A stretch of 7,201 bases of DNA from positions 1-7,201 of the forward strand of contig JAHEMB010000165.1 of NCBI GenBank assembly GCA_024643915.1, in the 5' to 3' direction. This DNA is from Rhodothermaceae bacterium. GTDB taxonomy: Bacteria > Bacteroidota > Rhodothermia > Rhodothermales > JAHEMB01. This document shows positions 4,983-7,201 of this stretch, piece by piece; position 1 is the stretch's first letter, and each line of letters begins with the position of its first letter. The notes under the pieces were generated by a model. The model worked only from the letters and a program-made list of their open reading frames with translations. It was not told where the DNA came from and made no database searches. The position numbers were made by a program, and so were the translations under genes.

Positions 4983-5133
4983 CTGCCTAATTTCGCAAAA
5001 AATGAATTAAAGTCAAGAAGTTTTTTGCACGGTGTATATTGCGTTGTTCACGTATTTCGCTTAAACGGATGGATCGCTGCCTGCGATTACCCTCTCTTCG
5101 TCTTCAAGGTACTAAACATCACCCACACTTGGC

Positions 5134-5493
5134 ATGGACTGGGTTTGGTCGCTGCTTAAGAAGTACATCGTTAAGGAGTTGGAGCGGGCCGGCAACGCTG
5201 CGCCGACCGATGCCGACCTCGAAGCGGCGTTTTACCAGCTCCTGGGCGACTCCACGGTGACGGTGCTCGTGCAGGAGCCGTGGCAGAACTCGGTGCGCTT
5301 CAAAGCGCTCGAAAAGGGCGCCGTGCTGGAGATGATGGACCTGCTCAACGATCCGATGACGTACCTCTTCGAGCGTTATGGCGGGGGCAAATACAAGCTG
5401 AATTTCCACCAGGGCTGGCATTTCGTCGCCACGCAGAACTTCAAGCCCGAGGGCGAACCGCGCTGGCACGACGCGCCGGAGATCGAGCGGTGA
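5134..5493 (+). CDS. Hypothetical protein, first of a coupled pair
   Basis: 119 residues, soluble, with no signal peptide or membrane helix. The N-terminus is amphipathic (MDWVWSLLKKYIVKELERAG); the middle is acidic and helical (KALEKGAVLEMMDLLNDP). The C-terminal third, with RYGGGKYKLNFHQGWHF and NFKPEGEPRW, looks like beta strands with aromatic residues. I do not recognise the family. The start ATG at 5134 has no Shine-Dalgarno, and the next in-frame Met comes far too late. The stop codon overlaps the next gene's ATG by one base, so the two products are probably made together. It is divergent from the oxidase operon; a shared function is not implied by the sequence. Confidence 0.75.
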   Translation: MDWVWSLLKKYIVKELERAGNAAPTDADLEAAFYQLLGDSTVTVLVQEPWQNSVRFKALEKGAVLEMMDLLNDPMTYLFERYGGGKYKLNFHQGWHFVATQNFKPEGEPRWHDAPEIER

Positions 5494-6002
5494 TGGAAGA
5501 ACAGCGCCTCATCGAAGCACCCAGCGGCCCCCGCGCGCGCGTCATCCTGTTCCTGGCCTTCCTCTCTTCAGAAGCGTGCCTCGACGCCTGCCGCCGCTTC
5601 GCCGACCCCGAAGAGATCGCCTTTCACCTCTGCCGCCTCTGGCTCGACGCCGTTTACACCCCCGCGCTCGCCTACAGCGACGGCATCAAAGGTGATCTCC
5701 GCGACGAGGAGGTGGCGGCCTTCGAAGCCGACTTCACCGACGAGGAAATGAAGGCGCTCGAACGCTTCCACCGCTTTTTCGAGTTGCGCCTCGAGATGCT
5801 GCCCGCTGCTGCCCGCCGCGCCGGTCGCTTCCCAGAAACGGACCTCTGGCGCAACCTCGTCAAGGACGCGCGCTACCTCCTTGAAGATCTCGACCCCGAT
5901 CCCGAAAAGCTGCGCCGCTGGCTCGCCTGGCTCATCGACGAACGACTACGCGCCCCGGACGAGCTCGCGTCTGCCTGGCGGGCCTTGCTAGATGCCAAAT
6001 AG
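5493..6002 (+). CDS. Hypothetical helical protein, second of a coupled pair
   Basis: 169 residues, soluble, predicted almost entirely alpha-helical, rich in Arg, Glu, Leu and Trp. Recognisable stretches are FADPEEIAFHLCRLWLDAVY, FTDEEMKALERFHRFFELRL and FPETDLWRNLVKDARYLLED. There is no catalytic motif, metal cluster or DNA-binding motif that I can name. The ATG overlaps the preceding stop (TGATG), and a GGAG about 11 bases upstream may help loading. The alternation of conserved-looking Trp and Asp positions suggests a protein-binding fold. Function is unknown; the tight coupling to the 119-residue protein suggests the two form a complex, which is inference. Confidence 0.8.
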   Translation: MEEQRLIEAPSGPRARVILFLAFLSSEACLDACRRFADPEEIAFHLCRLWLDAVYTPALAYSDGIKGDLRDEEVAAFEADFTDEEMKALERFHRFFELRLEMLPAAARRAGRFPETDLWRNLVKDARYLLEDLDPDPEKLRRWLAWLIDERLRAPDELASAWRALLDAK

Positions 6003-6049
6003 ATCGCGCGGAATCTTTTTTATTCGACGACGGGAAAAGCGCGCGCAGG

Positions 6050-6169
6050 GAGTAATCCGAAATGTAAAAAGCAAAATTCGACTAGGACGCTGGATATATC
6101 CTGAAGCGAGGATCCTCATCGTTTCGAGTTTCGAGATTCATATTTCGTATTTCGTATCTCGAGCTTCCG
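6050..6169. repeat. Heptamer arrays in opposite orientation between convergent genes
   Basis: Seven exact 7-base steps run at 6121-6169: GTTTCGA twice, GATTCAT, ATTTCGT twice, then ATCTCGA and GCTTCCG. At 6057-6077 three units (CCGAAAT, GTAAAAA and GCAAAAT) read as the same kind of unit on the minus strand, with a possible fourth at 6050-6056. Between the arms lies the perfect palindrome GAGGATCCTC (6108-6117). The consensus RTTTCNN resembles the GTTNNCN units of the oxidase operon gaps. The position between two convergent genes fits a bidirectional transcription end, but no standard stem plus U-run is visible. Apart from this element the 224-base gap (6003-6226) holds only a T-run at 6015-6021 without a convincing stem. 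Confidence 0.65.
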
Positions 6170-6226
6170 CGCGGCTCGCATGTCCATGCCAACCTCCAAT
6201 TTTTCTGCGGCGCAATACAGCTTGTC

Positions 6227-6643
6227 TCAAGCTTTCTCTCGACGCCAAGGGTTAAGATTCCACCCGGCACGGGCTAGCATCAGGCAGGTCACCACGGCGA
6301 CGAGCAGAAACATCGCCGCGCCCACCCCCATGGGCAACGTCCATCCGCCCGGCATGGGCACGGGCCGCGCGGCTTCTTCTACAATGACCTTGCCCAGCCC
6401 AACAATGCGGAACACCACGAGCAAGGCCAGCACGCGCGTGAACCACTTGTACCCTTTCCAGATGAGCCAGGGAAACACGGCGACGAAGAGCGCCCCGACG
6501 GCAAACCATACCAGCCCACCCCCGCGCATCGTTCGCCCGCCCACGCCCACTTCGGCGATGTAGATAGCCCCGATCAGGTAGATGATGCCGTAAACGAGGT
6601 AGGTGATCGCGGCCTGGTGATATTTTCTATCATGAGTTTCCAA
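6227..6643 (-). CDS. Small four-helix integral membrane protein, function unknown
   Basis: 138 residues from a TTG at 6643; no ATG or GTG lies between the upstream stop at 6668-6670 and the first helix, so TTG is the only common start codon available. The N-terminus ETHDRKYHQAA is short and hydrophilic, followed by four predicted membrane helices at about 13-31, 42-62, 69-86 and 103-126 and a basic C-terminus (NPWRREKA) that should lie in the cytoplasm. No charged or metal-binding residue stands out inside the helices. I do not recognise a family. There is no Shine-Dalgarno, and a TATAGT box at 6650-6655 lies so close that the mRNA may be nearly leaderless. It is convergent with the coupled pair to its left. 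Confidence 0.75.
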   Translation of the reverse strand: METHDRKYHQAAITYLVYGIIYLIGAIYIAEVGVGGRTMRGGGLVWFAVGALFVAVFPWLIWKGYKWFTRVLALLVVFRIVGLGKVIVEEAARPVPMPGGWTLPMGVGAAMFLLVAVVTCLMLARAGWNLNPWRREKA

Positions 6644-6649
6644 AGCTAC

Positions 6650-6655
6650 ACTATA
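6650..6655 (-). promoter_or_regulatory. Candidate -10 box for the four-helix membrane protein
   Basis: TATAGT on the minus strand matches five of six bases of a -10 element and ends six bases before the TTG start. Transcription would then begin at or next to the start codon. No clear -35 is visible. The surrounding 6645-6705 stretch is AT-rich, as expected for a promoter. Confidence 0.35.
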
Positions 6656-6755
6656 CCAAATATCTAACTATATCTACGACTTCCTATGCGTAATTATTTA
6701 TTGGCCGAAGCGATCGCCAGAGGGAATCCCTCCTCGCTACGGTAGCCTTTCCGCC

Positions 6756-7184
6756 TCACATCCCGAACTGCCCCTTTACCTCATCCATCACCTGATCGTT
6801 GATCTCGGCATAGCCCTGTTCGCGAGCGTATTGCTCCACGCCGCGCTGCACCATCGGGCGGGCATAGGGGGGAATGCGGGCAATACGCGCCTCGGCTTCG
6901 GGCGTCCATGACGGACCCGCCGGCTGTGCGTACGCCTCCGCCACAACCCCCGTGAAGGGACACTTCGATCCGGAAGTCGCTGGTTGGGCCGGCGCTTCGG
7001 CCTCGGGCGAGGGCGCCACGTCGCGCTGGTGGGTGAGGTGGCCCCGTACCATCTCCATCGGTTGCGCCGCCTCAGCACGCCCGCCAATTTTGACGCCAAG
7101 CGTGCGAACGAGTTGGGTTTCCATCTGGTTCGTCAGCATCGCCACCTCGTGGCCGCAGGCGGGGCAGCCAAACAGAACGGTCAT
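6756..7184 (-). CDS. PCP_red-domain protein with N-terminal CPxCG knuckle
   Basis: 142 residues. C7 and C10 of GCPACGHEV form a zinc-knuckle-like site near the N-terminus; a third Cys, C75, sits in KCPFTG. Residues 54-73 are a Pro/Ala-rich linker. The last 50 residues (SWTPEAEARIARIP, then AREQGYAEI and VMDEVKG) match by eye the PCP_red domain found at the C-terminus of the light-independent protochlorophyllide reductase subunit BchB/ChlB and as a tail on proteins of non-photosynthetic bacteria. The rest of BchB is absent, so this is not that reductase. GAAGG before the ATG at 7184 supports the start, though the frame is open to the window edge and a longer form cannot be excluded. The function of stand-alone PCP_red proteins is not established to my knowledge. 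Confidence 0.72.
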   Translation of the reverse strand: MTVLFGCPACGHEVAMLTNQMETQLVRTLGVKIGGRAEAAQPMEMVRGHLTHQRDVAPSPEAEAPAQPATSGSKCPFTGVVAEAYAQPAGPSWTPEAEARIARIPPYARPMVQRGVEQYAREQGYAEINDQVMDEVKGQFGM

Positions 7185-7201
7185 CGAGCCTTCGTCAGGC
7201 C

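Larger units (their letters stand above)
4812..5133. promoter_or_regulatory. Divergent intergenic region between the oxidase operon and the plus-strand gene pair
   Basis: This 322-base gap has no gene. Its left part (4822-4982) is the GC-rich leader of the oxidase operon, with the 16-base repeats and four hairpins. The part from 4985 to 5060 is clearly AT-richer than its surroundings and must contain the promoters for both directions. Minus-strand TTGACT at 5011-5016 is a good -35 candidate, but the hexamer 17 bases on is a poor -10. Plus-strand TATATT at 5035-5040 is a good -10 without a clear -35. GCAAAAAA (4995-5002) and TTTTTTGC (5021-5028) form an 8-bp inverted repeat around the putative -35 and could be an operator. 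The stretch 5060-5133 shows no recognisable feature. Confidence 0.4.

Noticed and set aside
6001..6025. Intrinsic terminator after the coupled gene pair (T-run at 6015-6021)
   Set aside because: Only a 4-bp AGAT/ATCT stem with an eight-base loop precedes the T-run; too weak to call.
6708..6715. GCGATCGC octamer (HIP1 palindrome of cyanobacteria)
   Set aside because: A single occurrence in GC-rich DNA is expected by chance and says nothing about taxonomy.
6719..6745. GAGGG/CCCTC and GCTAC/GTAGC inverted repeats downstream of the PCP_red gene
   Set aside because: Short 5-bp stems with one- to three-base loops and no U-run; not convincing as a terminator.
1..7201. CRISPR array, tRNA, rRNA, insertion sequence
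   Set aside because: No regularly spaced identical repeats with unique spacers, no cloverleaf, no rRNA segment and no transposase or IS ends were found; the short arrays have no spacers.

Overview
The window looks like a piece of a GC-rich aerobic bacterial chromosome. The cytochrome oxidase cluster recalls those of Rhodothermota/Bacteroidota and, less exactly, Verrucomicrobia-like lineages. That assignment rests on recalled resemblance of the CoxA, CoxC and cupredoxin proteins and on weak or absent Shine-Dalgarno sites at several starts, so it is tentative.

Minus strand, from right to left (4985 to 1), runs an aa3-type cytochrome c oxidase operon. A leader that can fold into four hairpins and then carries three tandem 16-base repeats comes first. 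It is followed by a cupredoxin/carboxypeptidase-regulatory lipoprotein, coxA (subunit I), coxC (subunit III), coxD (subunit IV), a 64-residue two-helix membrane protein, a 99-residue exported protein with a Cys-x-x-Cys-Phe motif, and the N-terminus of a probable coxB (subunit II) cut by the window edge. The lipoprotein could pass electrons or copper to the oxidase; the two small proteins are probably accessory subunits or assembly factors.

Plus strand, 5134-6002, carries a divergently transcribed pair of translationally coupled genes for soluble proteins I do not recognise. They share the AT-rich upstream region with the oxidase operon. Minus strand, 6227-6643, encodes a four-helix membrane protein with a TTG start. 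Minus strand, 6756-7184, encodes a small protein with an N-terminal CPxCG knuckle and a C-terminal PCP_red-like domain.

The most unusual material is non-coding. Several gaps hold degenerate short tandem repeats with a strict period of 7 (512-602, 1201-1256, 6050-6169) or 8 bases (1938-2024). In most of them one arm is written in one direction and a second arm as its approximate reverse complement, giving a potential hairpin. Unit sequences differ between sites while the layout is kept. Other observations are a 12-bp hairpin between the lipoprotein gene and coxA, and a CoxA that keeps all metal ligands and the D-channel but has Ile, Ser and Ala at the usual K-channel Lys, Thr and Ser positions.
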